In this document: one piece after another, positions 7,150 through 16,293 of the stretch | Layout of the letters: every line of letters starts with the position of its first letter | Numbering within the stretch: position 1 is the stretch's first letter | Assembly (NCBI RefSeq): GCF_003428625.2 | Contig: NZ_QVQT02000004.1 | Span: 248,001 to 312,000 of the forward strand | Direction: 5' to 3' | DNA from: Paracidobacterium acidisoli | Lineage (GTDB): Bacteria > Acidobacteriota > Terriglobia > Terriglobales > Acidobacteriaceae | Length of the DNA: 64,000 bases | Notes under the pieces: model-generated | Database searches by the model: none | What the model was told of the DNA's origin: nothing | What the model saw: only the letters and a program-made list of their open reading frames with translations | Program-made: the position numbers and the translations under genes

Positions 7150-8148
7150 TCAGTCTTCGGACGCCTGTCCCTCCCGCACCACCAGCCCCGTCCGCGGTCC
7201 ATCCGCCGTGCATACACCCCACGCCATCCGCGGCGTATTGTGCGCAATCCCATACCGCCCATCGGGAGCCAGCAGAATGATTCCGCCATGCCCGCCCAGC
7301 CGCTTGTACAGATACGCAATCGCATCCGGAGCCACCTGCTCCGGCGCGTGCCCCATCTGCACCCGGTCTGTCGCCCACTTGCCCAGCACCAGCTTCATCA
7401 TCGGCTCGCCCCACCCTGTCAGCGAGACCGCCGCGCTGGCATTGTCCGCATAGCAGCCGCAGCCGATCAGTGACGAATCCCCCACGCGCCCCGGGTCCTT
7501 GTTCAGCGTCCCCCCCGTCGAGGTGCCTGCCGCGATCCGTCCCTGCTCATCGAGCGCCACCGCGCCCACCGTATCGTGCGAATCGAACTTCGGACCGGAT
7601 TGCGGATCATACGGCACCGCCGTCTCCGGCGATTTGTCATCTCCGGCAAAGGTCAGGTCCGGCAATCCCGCGCGCTCCTTCGCCTGCGCCTCGGCCAGCC
7701 GCTCGCGCTCGCGCTCCAGCACCAGCTCCGCATTCTCGATCAGCGTCATTCCATGCGCCTCGGCAAAGGCCTCCGCTCCCTGAGCGACAAAGTACACATG
7801 CGGACTCTCGTCCATCACCAGCCGCGCCGCCTGGATCGGGTTCCGGATCCGCTCCACGCACGCCACGCCGCCCGCGCGCATCGCCGCTCCATCCATCAGC
7901 AGCGCGTCCAGCTGCACCCGCCCGTCGCGCGTCAGAAAACTCCCGCGTCCCGCGTCGAAGGTCGGATCGTCTTCAAGCGAGCTCACCGCCGCCTCCACCG
8001 CATCCACCGCCGAGCCGCCCTTTTCGAGCAGCCGGTAGCCATCCTGCAGCGCATTGAAGACGCCCTGCTCGTGCGCCTCCTGCATATCATCGGGAATGGC
8101 CCACGCGCCGCCGTGCACCAGAAGAATGGGAGAACGTTTCGTCGTCAT
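7150..8148 (-). CDS. iaaA: isoaspartyl peptidase / type III L-asparaginase
   Basis: This Ntn-hydrolase removes isoaspartyl residues from peptides and hydrolyses asparagine. The 332-residue precursor cleaves itself before a threonine that becomes the nucleophile: T193 in HDTVGAVALD. N-terminal features are LLVHGGAW, GGSAVDAVEAAV and DPTFDAGRGSFLT. The substrate-binding GDSSLIGCGCYAD and the C-terminal GGIILLAPDGRYGIAHNT are present. The stretch before T193 is an acidic, charged linker as in processed relatives. A consensus TATAAT lies 23 bp upstream of the ATG. It is a monocistronic cytoplasmic enzyme by context. Confidence 0.93.
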   Translation of the reverse strand: MTTKRSPILLVHGGAWAIPDDMQEAHEQGVFNALQDGYRLLEKGGSAVDAVEAAVSSLEDDPTFDAGRGSFLTRDGRVQLDALLMDGAAMRAGGVACVERIRNPIQAARLVMDESPHVYFVAQGAEAFAEAHGMTLIENAELVLERERERLAEAQAKERAGLPDLTFAGDDKSPETAVPYDPQSGPKFDSHDTVGAVALDEQGRIAAGTSTGGTLNKDPGRVGDSSLIGCGCYADNASAAVSLTGWGEPMMKLVLGKWATDRVQMGHAPEQVAPDAIAYLYKRLGGHGGIILLAPDGRYGIAHNTPRMAWGVCTADGPRTGLVVREGQASED

Positions 8149-8170
8149 AACGATTCACGCAGAACGCTCG

Positions 8171-8199
8171 ATTATACGAGGCAGATTTCCACCCATCCA
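8171..8199 (-). promoter_or_regulatory. promoter of the isoaspartyl peptidase gene
   Basis: On the minus strand a perfect TATAAT (8171-8176) stands 17 bp after a weak TGGATG (8194-8199). The predicted start near 8164 leaves a leader of about 16 nt before the ATG at 8148. Confidence 0.55.
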
Positions 8200-8271
8200 G
8201 CCTCTGCCTCATACGCATATTGTCCGGAAGAAACAGCCTCACAGACGCCCTTTTCCGCTAAGCACCCCGCA

Positions 8272-8294
8272 ACCAGGCCGTCGCATGGCCTGGT
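8272..8294. repeat. hairpin in the 8149-8454 intergenic stretch
   Basis: ACCAGGCC and GGCCTGGT form a perfect 8-bp stem with a 7-base loop. The 306-bp stretch around it also holds the peptidase promoter; no gene or further feature is seen there. Confidence 0.4.
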
Positions 8295-8454
8295 GCTCCG
8301 CATGCTGAATTGACCAGTTTTGAGCCACACTCCCACAAAAGAACTCTCTTCCGCGGTCACCGGCGTACTTCGCTCCCGGAGCCCCGTAATCCGGAGCCGT
8401 AATCTCGCGCAAAGTGGGCTGTATCCCTCATCATCGGAAAGAAGTGCAGAGACC

Positions 8455-8703
8455 ATGAGCCACGATCTTCAGAAAACTTCGCCCGCCGAGCCCATCCACG
8501 TCAGCAGCCGCTTTCGGCTCACCCTCGAAGACACCATCCGCCGTCTCGAGGCCGGTGCCGCTTACGATGAGCGCGCCCTTTCGAGGCTCCTCCATCCCGA
8601 TCACCGCCGCCGTCAGCGCCTTCTGATCCGGGGCCAGCTCGAACGCGCCTTCAGTCTGCGTCAGCTCCTCGACCGCACCGTCATCCGCCACCGCGCCGCC
8701 TGA
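8455..8703 (+). CDS. hypothetical protein (82 aa)
   Basis: The frame from the ATG at 8455 follows a purine-rich stretch (GAAAGAAG). The product is very basic in its second half (HPDHRRRQRLLIRGQLERAFSLRQLLDRTVIRHRAA) and has an amphipathic helix near TLEDTIRRLEAG. No family is recognised. An opposing frame covers the same span (8431-8712), so the strand is not certain, but the plus-strand product looks more protein-like. It ends just before the terminator of the opposing lipoprotein gene. Confidence 0.35.
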   Translation: MSHDLQKTSPAEPIHVSSRFRLTLEDTIRRLEAGAAYDERALSRLLHPDHRRRQRLLIRGQLERAFSLRQLLDRTVIRHRAA

Positions 8704-8727
8704 GTCCGCCAAAGCGCAAAAGAAAAA

Positions 8728-8750
8728 GGCGGAAGCCTCTCGCTTCCGCC
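8728..8750 (-). terminator. intrinsic terminator of the YXWGXW lipoprotein gene
   Basis: On the minus strand GGCGGAAGC-GAGAG-GCTTCCGCC forms a 9-bp perfect stem with a 5-base loop, followed directly by TTTTTCTTTT. It begins 25 bp after the stop of the gene at 8775-10304. Confidence 0.88.
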
Positions 8751-8774
8751 CTCTGTTCCACCTGCATTGTATTT

Positions 8775-10304
8775 TTAGTGCCCTCCGTGCTCCTCATGCG
8801 GAGCCTCGGACCTTGGCTGTGGACGCGGCTGCTGTGGCCTCGCCTCAGGACGCTGCTGCGGACGCGCCTGCGGCGCAGGACGAGATTGCTGCTGCGGTCT
8901 CGCCTCCGGTCGGGGAGTCGCCTGCGGACGCGGCTGTACCGGCCGTGCCTCGGGCCTCGGCTGAGGACGCGTCTCCGGCCGTGCCGCCGGTGCCGGTCTC
9001 TGCTGCGGAACCGGGCGAGCCGTATTCTGCGGCCGCTGCACATTTGCCGGACGATTCGGCTGGACATGCGGAGCCGGTCTGGCCTCCGGTCTCTGCACCG
9101 GTTGCGGCCTCGTCTCCGGTCTCGCCGGCGTAACCGGCCGGCCCGGCTGAGGGCGAGCCCCAGGCTCAGGTCTGTTCCCGGGCTGTGGCCGTGCCCCGGG
9201 CTGTGGACGATTTCCAGGCTGCGGCCGTGCTCCAGGCTGCGCGCGGTTCACCGGCTGAGGATGAAAATCGCTCGCCCGCGCCGCCGGTGCCGTCCTGCCT
9301 CCATTGATTGGCCGGGTCTCGGCAAAGGTCTGCGGCCGTCCATGATTCACGTTCGCAAACTGCGCCCGGTTCTGCATCGCCGTGTGGACGACCTCTCTCT
9401 GCGCGGGAATCGCCCCAAAATGCCGCTCCCGTCCCGCCGCTATCTGCTGCGGAGTCGCCCGGTAATTCAGCCCGCCGCGTCCGCCGTTGTAGCTCACGCG
9501 GGTGTTGTTGATCACCGTCACGTTGTGAACATAGACATTCTTCACAATCGTCACATTCACGCGTGTGATCGAGCGGTTGTAGAAGAAGGAGCCGCGGTTC
9601 CAGTAACCGCCCTCATATCCCACGCCGCCATAGCCGAAGCCGTAATTCACCCCGCCATAAAAGCCGATGTGCGCCCCCCAGTAGCCGTGATGCCACAGGT
9701 AGCGGCTGCCCACAAACCCCCAGTAGCCCGGCGTCCATAGTGCGCCCACATACGGCGAGAGCACCCAGCTTCCCGGAACCCAGTAATAGCCCGTCGGCGC
9801 CCAGTACCAGTAGCCCGGCGTCCACATGTAGTCGGGCCCCGGGCACTCCGGCTGCTCATACTGCGGCAGCGGAGGCGGAGCCTCCTGAGCGTAAACTTCC
9901 TGCTCATCGGAATCGTCCTCGTACTGTCCGCCGTCGGAAGAGTAACTCGCCGGCGCAGCGCTTACCGGAGCCGGGCTCTCGTTATAGGCCGGCTGCGAGC
10001 TGGCCTCTTCAGGCGCTGACGCGGCGGCCGGAGCCGGCTGCGCTGCCGTCGACGCCGCAGGCTGATCCGCCGGCGGCGCCGGTGGGTTTTGCGATGTATC
10101 GGCTGCTGTATCGGCCGTATCGGCTGTATTGTCCGCCGGGGTTGTATTGCTCGCCGGAGCCAGGTTGGCCGCAGCAGGATCGCTCGAATCCGGCTGAGCC
10201 TGTTGCGCACCCTGCGCGTTACTGCTGCCGTGGCAGCCTGTCGCGCCCAGAACAAGCGCCAGCGCTATCGCCTGCGCACAACCGGAAATTGCTGTCTTTC
10301 TCAT
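8775..10304 (-). CDS. YXWGXW-repeat lipoprotein with Pro/Arg/Gln-rich tail
   Basis: The 509-residue product starts with a lipoprotein-type signal (MRKTAISGCAQAIALALVLG then ATGC, C24). Residues 25-150 are Ala/Ser/Pro/Gln-rich linker. About 150-240 form an aromatic block of YXWGXW-like repeats (PGYWYWAP, YYWVPGSWVL, LWTPGYWGFVG, HHGYWGAH) followed by a Gly/Tyr stretch. The rest, from about 330, is low-complexity repeats of the PQPGNR/PQPGAR type and ends in HEEHGGH. Such proteins are frequent in Acidobacteriota and are thought to be envelope-associated; function is unknown. The repetitive DNA may make its length variable among strains. A clear terminator follows. Confidence 0.8.
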   Translation of the reverse strand: MRKTAISGCAQAIALALVLGATGCHGSSNAQGAQQAQPDSSDPAAANLAPASNTTPADNTADTADTAADTSQNPPAPPADQPAASTAAQPAPAAASAPEEASSQPAYNESPAPVSAAPASYSSDGGQYEDDSDEQEVYAQEAPPPLPQYEQPECPGPDYMWTPGYWYWAPTGYYWVPGSWVLSPYVGALWTPGYWGFVGSRYLWHHGYWGAHIGFYGGVNYGFGYGGVGYEGGYWNRGSFFYNRSITRVNVTIVKNVYVHNVTVINNTRVSYNGGRGGLNYRATPQQIAAGRERHFGAIPAQREVVHTAMQNRAQFANVNHGRPQTFAETRPINGGRTAPAARASDFHPQPVNRAQPGARPQPGNRPQPGARPQPGNRPEPGARPQPGRPVTPARPETRPQPVQRPEARPAPHVQPNRPANVQRPQNTARPVPQQRPAPAARPETRPQPRPEARPVQPRPQATPRPEARPQQQSRPAPQARPQQRPEARPQQPRPQPRSEAPHEEHGGH

Positions 10305-10579
10305 AGAACTCTCCGGCGAAATGAGATGCAGAATCCGGTGTCCATTCTGCCTGAGACAGCCGGAAATATCTGCTGCTTTTGCATTTAACGGCTTTCAGAG
10401 TAACCGGATGAATAGAAATTAACAAATCTGATATTGCCTCTTCAGATATGCGGGGAGTACCGTCCTGTTCCACAGCGCGAATCCCGGTACTATTCCCCGT
10501 TCTTTTTACCGCTCAGAAATGGTGTGTCCGCCGAAGCGTGACTGAATCCCATATCAAAACCTGCATTCAGGAGACAAAG

Positions 10580-11524
10580 ATGAAGTCTCTGGTCGCATCC
10601 CCTCAGGTTTTCGCCCGCAGCGGTGTACTGTCCTCATCCGTTCCTCTCAGGCTTCAGCTCTTCCGCCTCATCGGCAAACAGACCTGGATACCCCGCGGTC
10701 AGGACTGGATGCTGCGAAAGATCTGGGATCCCGACTCCGGACAAAGTTATCCCTTCGAAGTCGACTTCTTCGGCATGCGCTATCCCGGCGACTTGTCCCA
10801 GCTCATCGACTGGCGCGTCTTCGCCTACGGATGTCATGCCTCGGCCGAGCTGACTCTGCTGAAGGAGCTCGCCACCGACCTGCGCGGAAAAAAGAAGCGG
10901 CTCTGCTTTTACGACATCGGCGCCAACCTGGGCCACCACACACTCTTCATGGCCGGCTGTGCCGATCAGGTCATCGCCTTTGAGCCCTTTGCGCCACTGC
11001 AGGAACGAATCTGCGAGAAGCTCCGGCTCAACGCCCTGACGAATGTTCTGCTGATCCCCTGCGCGCTCGGCGAAGAAGACAGCACGCAGCGTTACTGGCC
11101 GGGCGGCGGAGCCAACTCCGGCTCCGGCACGTTCCTTCCCGAAGAGATCGGCACCTATACCGAGCCCGTCGAAATCCGCGTCCGGAACGGAGACCATCTC
11201 TGCTCCGAGATGGGCCTTCCCCCCGTCGATCTCATCAAAATGGATGTCGAAGGCTTCGAGCCGCTGGTGCTGCACGGACTGGCGGATACGATTCGTCGCG
11301 ACCGGCCGCCCATTCTGATGGAGATATGTGATCGGGCCAGAGCCGGCTTTGGCTCGGAAGAGGACTTCCGAAGCCTTTTCTGGGAGGATGCCGTTTTCGC
11401 CGAGGTCACTGGACGCAGTGGCTGCAGCTATCACCTGAAGCCCCTCCACTATGCAACAGCGGGAGAGCTTCTCGCCGTTCCGCCCGAGATGGGAGACTTC
11501 GTCCGGAGCCGCCTCGCCGCCTGA
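10580..11524 (+). CDS. FkbM-family SAM-dependent methyltransferase
   Basis: The 314-residue protein has the FkbM domain in its second half: motif I CFYDIGANLGHHTLFMAG, then VIAFEPFAPLQERI, ALGEEDSTQRYW and VDLIKMDVEGFEPLVLHGL. FkbM enzymes O-methylate sugars, polyketides or exopolysaccharide units. The first 90 residues are specific to this protein and resemble no recognised domain. CAGGAG 8 bases before the ATG at 10580 selects this start over a longer frame. A second FkbM protein lies at 33369. There is no glycosyltransferase or polyketide gene nearby to indicate the acceptor. Confidence 0.85.
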   Translation: MKSLVASPQVFARSGVLSSSVPLRLQLFRLIGKQTWIPRGQDWMLRKIWDPDSGQSYPFEVDFFGMRYPGDLSQLIDWRVFAYGCHASAELTLLKELATDLRGKKKRLCFYDIGANLGHHTLFMAGCADQVIAFEPFAPLQERICEKLRLNALTNVLLIPCALGEEDSTQRYWPGGGANSGSGTFLPEEIGTYTEPVEIRVRNGDHLCSEMGLPPVDLIKMDVEGFEPLVLHGLADTIRRDRPPILMEICDRARAGFGSEEDFRSLFWEDAVFAEVTGRSGCSYHLKPLHYATAGELLAVPPEMGDFVRSRLAA

Positions 11525-11579
11525 CCTGTTGCCCGGCGGGCACACCGAAGCAGACCGCTCTTACGAAGCCAGTCGGTCC

Positions 11580-12269
11580 TTACGACGCCTGGATGTGAAT
11601 GCCGCACTCCAGTTTGTGGCCGCCCCAGCGCCCCGAGCGCGGATCGTTCGGGTCCGAAGGCAGGCTGGTGCACGGCGCGCAGCCGATGCTGGTGTAACCG
11701 CGATCGTAGAGCGGAAGCAGCGGAATCTCATGCGCCTGCGCGTAATACCACACATCGCGCGTCGTCCACTCCGTCAGCGGATTCAGCTTGACGATCTTCT
11801 GCCCGCCCGGCAGCGTAAAATCCTCCGCCGTCTGCAGCTCCGCGCGCGACTTTGACTGCTGGCGGCGCAGTCCTGTGATCCACGTGCCGTAACCCGCCAG
11901 CGCCCCGAACAGCGGACCCACCTTGCGTAGCGCGCAGCAGCGGTCCGGAGCCGTCTGGTTCAGAATCCCGAACTGCGACTCCTGCTCGGCAACCGTCAGC
12001 TCCGGCAGCACGTTGATAAGGTTCAGGCCCCACTCTGAGGCCATGCGGTCGCGATACTCCAGCGTCTCGGGAAAGTGATAGCCCGTCTCGAGAAACAGCA
12101 CCGGAAGCTCCGGCAGAATCTGCCGCACCATGTGCAGCACCACAATGTCTTCCGCCTGAAAGCTGCTCGTCACGCAGGGATTCTCCGCTTCCGCAAGCTG
12201 TTCACGGAGAAACTGCTGTGCCTCGGCGGCGCGGCCTTCCACTTCCTGCTCAATGCTCGAAGTACTCAC
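11580..12269 (-). CDS. cysH: assimilatory adenylylsulfate (APS) reductase, 4Fe-4S type
   Basis: The enzyme reduces adenylyl sulfate to sulfite and AMP with thioredoxin. The 229-residue protein carries the iron-sulfur signature of APS-type CysH: CC at 111-112 (DRCCALRK) and C197/C200 (GCAPC), and the redox-active ECGIH near the C-terminus (C222). The PP-loop segment is VTSSFQAED and the substrate block is GLRRQQSKSRA. PAPS-specific CysH lacks the four cluster cysteines, so APS is the expected substrate. It is the last gene of the sulfate operon and its start overlaps cysN by 4 nt (ATGA). Confidence 0.95.
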   Translation of the reverse strand: MSTSSIEQEVEGRAAEAQQFLREQLAEAENPCVTSSFQAEDIVVLHMVRQILPELPVLFLETGYHFPETLEYRDRMASEWGLNLINVLPELTVAEQESQFGILNQTAPDRCCALRKVGPLFGALAGYGTWITGLRRQQSKSRAELQTAEDFTLPGGQKIVKLNPLTEWTTRDVWYYAQAHEIPLLPLYDRGYTSIGCAPCTSLPSDPNDPRSGRWGGHKLECGIHIQAS

Positions 12270-13906
12270 AGCAAATCCCCTTTCAGATCGGCGAGAACGC
12301 CGCTCGCAGCCAGCGCCGTCACAATCGATGCGGCCGACGCCAGACCACCGGCTTCGCTCTCCGCCGGCGTAATCTCATGCCCATGCTCGAAGACGCGCAG
12401 CGATACAGCCTCCGCCGCGTCACTCTCCGCCAGCACAATCGCTCCGGCATGCGCCAGCGGCAGCAGCGCTTCACGGCTGGCCACCCGCGTCCTCACTACC
12501 AGTGCGCCCGCTGCCAGCAGCCGTTCTTCGAGCGTCTCCGCCATCTCCCGGCGATCGCCCACCACCACCAGCGCGCCGGTGTGCGACAGCATGCCTGCCT
12601 CGTCCTCCTGCGCCACGCGGATCATCCCCGCGCCCGCCGTCGCATTGTCCACCGGGTCGATGAGGATAAAGCTGCCCGTCATGCGGTTCTCGCGATACGC
12701 ATCGGCGATCAGCGGCCTGCTGGTCTCGATCACCACCTCGCCGATCGCATTCAGATCCAGCTGATCCGTCCCGCGCCGCTCCAGGTGCTCCACATCGATC
12801 CGCGAGCGAATCTCGATGACGCGTGCCTTTACCGTCTGCGCCGTATGCTTCAGCAGATACGTTCTGCCCGCGCGCAGCGGCGTGCCGTGCATCCACACCA
12901 CCGTCGCCTCGATCCGGCTGGCGCGGTGCGGAGACGCATCCACTGCGGCGATCAGATCGCCACGGCTGATGTCCACTTCCGTCTCCAGCGTCAGCGTCAC
13001 CGACTGCGGAGCCTGCGCCGAGGCCAGATCTCCGTCAAAGGTGCTGATCGTGCGCACGCGGCTGCGAATCCCCGAAGGCAGCGCCACAATCTCATCGCCC
13101 GGCCGAATGCTTCCCCCCGCGATCTGTCCCGCAAAGCCGCGAAACTCCTGGTTGGGGCGAATCACCCGCTGCACCGGCAGCCGGAAGCCGGCCTGCGCCT
13201 GCTGCATCGCCTGCGGTGCGGACTCCAGAAATTCGAGCAGGCTCGGGCCGTCATACCATGGCGCGCGCGTGCTGCGGTGAACGACGTTGTCGCCGTCCAG
13301 CGCGCTCACCGGAATGCAGTGCAGATGCGGAATCTCCAGCTGCGCCGCAAGCGCCAGCAGATCCTGCTTGTGACGGCGAAAGACCTCTTCGGAAAACTCC
13401 ACCAGGTCCATCTTGTTCACCGCCGCCACCACCACCGGAATCCCCAGCAGCGCGGCGATGCACGCATGGCGGCGTGTCTGGTCCAGAATGCCCTTGCGCG
13501 CATCCACCAGCACGATGGCCACATCGGCGGTCGAGGCTCCCGTCGCCATGTTCCGCGTGTACTGCTCGTGGCCCGGCGTATCCGCAATGATGAACTTGCG
13601 CTTCGCCGTCGAGAAGTAGCGGTACGCCACATCGATCGTGATGCCCTGCTCCCGCTCCGCCCGCAGACCATCGGTAAGCTGCGCAAAGTCGATCACCGAA
13701 TCCCGCGTCACCGCGCGGACATTGTCCTCGTACACGCTCCGCGAGTCATAGAGCAGCCGTCCGATCAGCGTGGACTTGCCGTCATCGACGCTGCCCGCCG
13801 TGCTGAACCGCAGCAGATCCTTTTCGCGGTCCGCCGCCAGCAGCTCTTCCGCATGCATCTGCGCCGCATCCACCGTCTCCTTCACCGGAATATCGAGCAG
13901 CGCCAT
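12266..13906 (-). CDS. cysN: sulfate adenylyltransferase large subunit with degenerate C-terminal extension
   Basis: CysN is the GTPase subunit that drives sulfate adenylation with CysD. In this 546-residue protein the EF-Tu-like G domain is intact: GSVDDGKS (38-45), DTPGHEQY (109-116) and NKMD (164-167), followed by two beta-barrel domains to about residue 440. Residues 443-546 are an extra segment in the position where CysNC fusions carry APS kinase. Its start, TGALVVVG...LEERLLAAGALVV, resembles the beginning of CysC, but it has no P-loop and is half the length, so it cannot be an active kinase. That agrees with the APS-type CysH next door. It overlaps both neighbours in the operon. Confidence 0.92.
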   Translation of the reverse strand: MALLDIPVKETVDAAQMHAEELLAADREKDLLRFSTAGSVDDGKSTLIGRLLYDSRSVYEDNVRAVTRDSVIDFAQLTDGLRAEREQGITIDVAYRYFSTAKRKFIIADTPGHEQYTRNMATGASTADVAIVLVDARKGILDQTRRHACIAALLGIPVVVAAVNKMDLVEFSEEVFRRHKQDLLALAAQLEIPHLHCIPVSALDGDNVVHRSTRAPWYDGPSLLEFLESAPQAMQQAQAGFRLPVQRVIRPNQEFRGFAGQIAGGSIRPGDEIVALPSGIRSRVRTISTFDGDLASAQAPQSVTLTLETEVDISRGDLIAAVDASPHRASRIEATVVWMHGTPLRAGRTYLLKHTAQTVKARVIEIRSRIDVEHLERRGTDQLDLNAIGEVVIETSRPLIADAYRENRMTGSFILIDPVDNATAGAGMIRVAQEDEAGMLSHTGALVVVGDRREMAETLEERLLAAGALVVRTRVASREALLPLAHAGAIVLAESDAAEAVSLRVFEHGHEITPAESEAGGLASAASIVTALAASGVLADLKGDLL

Positions 13907-14841
13907 CAGAAATACCCCTCGCGTTTCTTGATCTCCATCGAGCCGTCCTGATCATGATCGATCACGCGATTGGCCCGCTCGGAGTTCCGCATCGCCGCCA
14001 GCTCCGCAATGATCTTCGGCAGCGTGTCGGCCTCCGAGCGAATCGCCCCCGTGCACGGACTGCACCCCAGCGAGCGCAGACGGCACTTCACCCACTGCTC
14101 CTCGCCCGGCAGTCCCTTCACAAACGGCTGCTCCACCGGAATCAGGCTCTCGCCGCGCACCAGCATGCGGCGCTCCTTTGCAAAATACAACGGCACAATC
14201 GGAATGTTTTCGAGATGGATGTAGTGCCAGATGTCCATCTCCGTCCAGTTCGACAGCGGAAAGACGCGGATGCTCTCGCCCGGCCCGATGCGCCCGTTGA
14301 AGAGGTTCCACAGTTCCGGACGCTGGTTCTTCGGGTCCCACTGCCCTGCGCTGTCGCGGAACGAATAGATCCGCTCCTTCGCGCGCGACTTCTCCTCGTC
14401 GCGCCGCGCGCCGCCAAAGGCCGCGTCGAAGCCGTGCGCCCGCAGCGCGTCGAGCAGCGCCTGCGTCTTCAGATAGCCGCAGCACCGCTGTGTTCCCAGC
14501 TCGATCGGGTTCGCGCCCTTTGCAATCGCGTCTTCATTCCGCCACACAATCAGCTTCAGTCCCAGCTCCGCCGTATAGCGATCGCGGAATTCCAGCATCT
14601 CGTGGAACTTGAAGCCCGTATCGACATGCAGCAGAGGAAACGGAATCGGCCCCGGATGAAACGCCTTCTGCGCCAGCCGCAGCATCACCGACGAGTCCTT
14701 GCCGATCGAATAAAGCATCGCCGGCTTCTGAAACTCCGACGCCACCTCGCGAAGAATATGTATGCTTTCCGCTTCCAGAAGCTGCAGATGGCTCAGCCTC
14801 TGCTGCGTGATCTCTTCCGGTGCAGACACCATTGTCGTCAT
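13906..14841 (-). CDS. cysD: sulfate adenylyltransferase small subunit
   Basis: CysD is the ATP-pyrophosphatase-type catalytic subunit that forms APS from sulfate and ATP together with CysN. The 311-residue sequence shows the PP-loop [34 protein letters not shown], the [19 protein letters not shown] block and the C-terminal [16 protein letters not shown], all characteristic. It ends REGYF and shares one base with the cysN start. Its own start overlaps the end of the methyltransferase gene by 4 nt, so the genes are translationally coupled. Confidence 0.96.
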   Translation of the reverse strand: MTTMVSAPEEITQQRLSHLQLLEAESIHILREVASEFQKPAMLYSIGKDSSVMLRLAQKAFHPGPIPFPLLHVDTGFKFHEMLEFRDRYTAELGLKLIVWRNEDAIAKGANPIELGTQRCCGYLKTQALLDALRAHGFDAAFGGARRDEEKSRAKERIYSFRDSAGQWDPKNQRPELWNLFNGRIGPGESIRVFPLSNWTEMDIWHYIHLENIPIVPLYFAKERRMLVRGESLIPVEQPFVKGLPGEEQWVKCRLRSLGCSPCTGAIRSEADTLPKIIAELAAMRNSERANRVIDHDQDGSMEIKKREGYF

Positions 14842-15620
14842 AAGAAAACCTCAGTCTGTGCGGCGTCGTTCTCCGCCGCAGGCAGCGCCGTTCCGGCCAG
14901 CGCGGCATCGCTCACCGCGCGCAGCGCCTCTCCGGCAAGCAGTATGTTCGGCGCCGGTCCGGGAACCACCTGTCCCAGCTCTGCCAGCGTCGTGCGCTGA
15001 ATCTGTTGGTCCGGCTGCGCCGCGTGCGAGATCACCACGCACGGCAGATCCGCCGGCAGCCCCTCGCCGCGAAGCTGCCCCGCAATCGCGTGCAGATCAC
15101 GCCCCGGCATGTAAATTACCCGCGTCGCGCCGTTCGTCGAAGCAGGCAGCTCCGAAGAGCCCGGCGCATGATGCCCCGAGGTGAAGGTCACGCTCGAAGC
15201 CGCCCGCCGGTCCGTCAGCGAGGTCTTCAGCGCCGCGGCCGCCGCAAACGCCGCCGTAATCCCCGGCACAATCTCGAACTCGATGCCCGCCGTCGTCAGC
15301 GCGTCCATCTCTTCCCCGGCGCGCCCAAACACCAGCGGATCGCCGCTCTTCAGCCGCACCACCGAGAGGCCTCTGCGCGCAAACTCCACCAGCTTCGCAT
15401 TGATCTGCTCCTGCGTGACATTCTTGTGCCCGCAGCGCTTGCCCACATTCATGATCAGCGCCTGTTCCTGCGCATGCTCCAGCACTGCCGCCGGCACCAG
15501 ATCGTCGTGCAGCACCACATCGGCGGCCATCATCAGGCGCACGGCCTTCAGCGTCAGCAGCTCCGGATCGCCCGGACCCGCTCCCACCAGATACACTCTT
15601 CCTGGCTGAGGCGTCGTCAT
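14838..15620 (-). CDS. cobA: uroporphyrinogen-III C-methyltransferase
   Basis: SUMT methylates uroporphyrinogen III twice with S-adenosylmethionine to give precorrin-2, the siroheme precursor needed by the sulfite reductase of this operon. The 260-residue protein shows [41 protein letters not shown], and [14 protein letters not shown], in the normal order. The start at 15620 overlaps the stop of the precorrin-2 dehydrogenase gene (ATGA). A longer frame to 15986 is a shadow of that upstream gene. The C-terminal 25 residues are Ala-rich and unlike the core. Confidence 0.95.
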   Translation of the reverse strand: MTTPQPGRVYLVGAGPGDPELLTLKAVRLMMAADVVLHDDLVPAAVLEHAQEQALIMNVGKRCGHKNVTQEQINAKLVEFARRGLSVVRLKSGDPLVFGRAGEEMDALTTAGIEFEIVPGITAAFAAAAALKTSLTDRRAASSVTFTSGHHAPGSSELPASTNGATRVIYMPGRDLHAIAGQLRGEGLPADLPCVVISHAAQPDQQIQRTTLAELGQVVPGPAPNILLAGEALRAVSDAALAGTALPAAENDAAQTEVFL

Positions 15621-16282
15621 GCGTGCACCTCTTTCTGCAGTCCCGGTTTCTGCAGTCCTGATTTCTGCAGCTCCGGCGCCTGCCTGGCCAGTTTCCGCGT
15701 CGGGCACTCTTCCGCCTCGCAAAGCTGCCGCTGCGCCAGGGTATGCAGAAGCTGCTTTCTCTCCTCGCCCGCCGGATGCGCGGCCAGCACCTCGCGCCGC
15801 AGACCGCCCAGTTGCTCCAGCCACGGACCCAGGTCCGCCGGAAGCTGCGCGTCGATCTCCCGCCGCAGCTGCTGCGCAAACGCCGGACTCTCGCCCGCCG
15901 TCGAGATCGCAATCTGCAGATCGCCCCGCGAAACAATCGACGGGAAATAGAAATCGCAGTGCGGCGGATCGTCCACCGCATTGCATAAGACCCCGCGCTC
16001 CACCGCATCGCGGTAGACCGCCTGATTCACCGCCGCCTCATCGGTCGCGGCAACCACAAGGAACACGCCCGCCAGATCACCGAAGACATAATCGCGGCGG
16101 TGCCAGACAATCCTTCCCGCCCCGGCATGTGCAGCCACCTCCGGCAGCGCCTCCGGAGACACCACCGTCACCTTCGCCCCCGCCGTCAGCAGGCTTTCGA
16201 TTTTGCTCTGCGCAATATTTCCCGCGCCCACAACCAGACACGGCCGCTCACTGAGCTTCAGGAAAACTGGAAAGAGACCCAT
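15617..16282 (-). CDS. cysG: precorrin-2 dehydrogenase / sirohydrochlorin ferrochelatase
   Basis: This corresponds to the N-terminal part of CysG (Met8p/SirC-like): it oxidises precorrin-2 with NAD and inserts iron to make siroheme. The 221 residues contain the Rossmann segment PCLVVGAGNIAQSKIESLL, VVAATDEAAVNQAVYRDA, CNAVDDPPHCDFYFPSIVSRGDLQIAISTAGESPA in the canonical places (quoted in part: ISTAGESPAFAQQLR). The C-terminus ends with three near-repeats, LQKSG-LQKPG-LQKE, reflecting a small tandem DNA repeat at about 15640-15680. It starts 11 nt after the reductase gene and overlaps cobA. Confidence 0.93.
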   Translation of the reverse strand: MGLFPVFLKLSERPCLVVGAGNIAQSKIESLLTAGAKVTVVSPEALPEVAAHAGAGRIVWHRRDYVFGDLAGVFLVVAATDEAAVNQAVYRDAVERGVLCNAVDDPPHCDFYFPSIVSRGDLQIAISTAGESPAFAQQLRREIDAQLPADLGPWLEQLGGLRREVLAAHPAGEERKQLLHTLAQRQLCEAEECPTRKLARQAPELQKSGLQKPGLQKEVHA

Positions 16283-16293
16283 CCCTCTACCTC

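Noticed and set aside
8431-8712. 93-codon minus-strand frame opposite the 82-residue hypothetical gene
   Set aside because: It runs into the terminator of the neighbouring minus-strand gene without its own signals; composition looks like an antisense frame. The strand of this locus nevertheless stays uncertain.
8778-9740. 320-codon plus-strand frame within the YXWGXW lipoprotein gene
   Set aside because: It is an antisense frame of a proline/arginine repeat gene: nearly all Arg, Leu, Pro and Ser, with no recognisable domain, while the minus strand has a signal peptide, aromatic repeats and a terminator.
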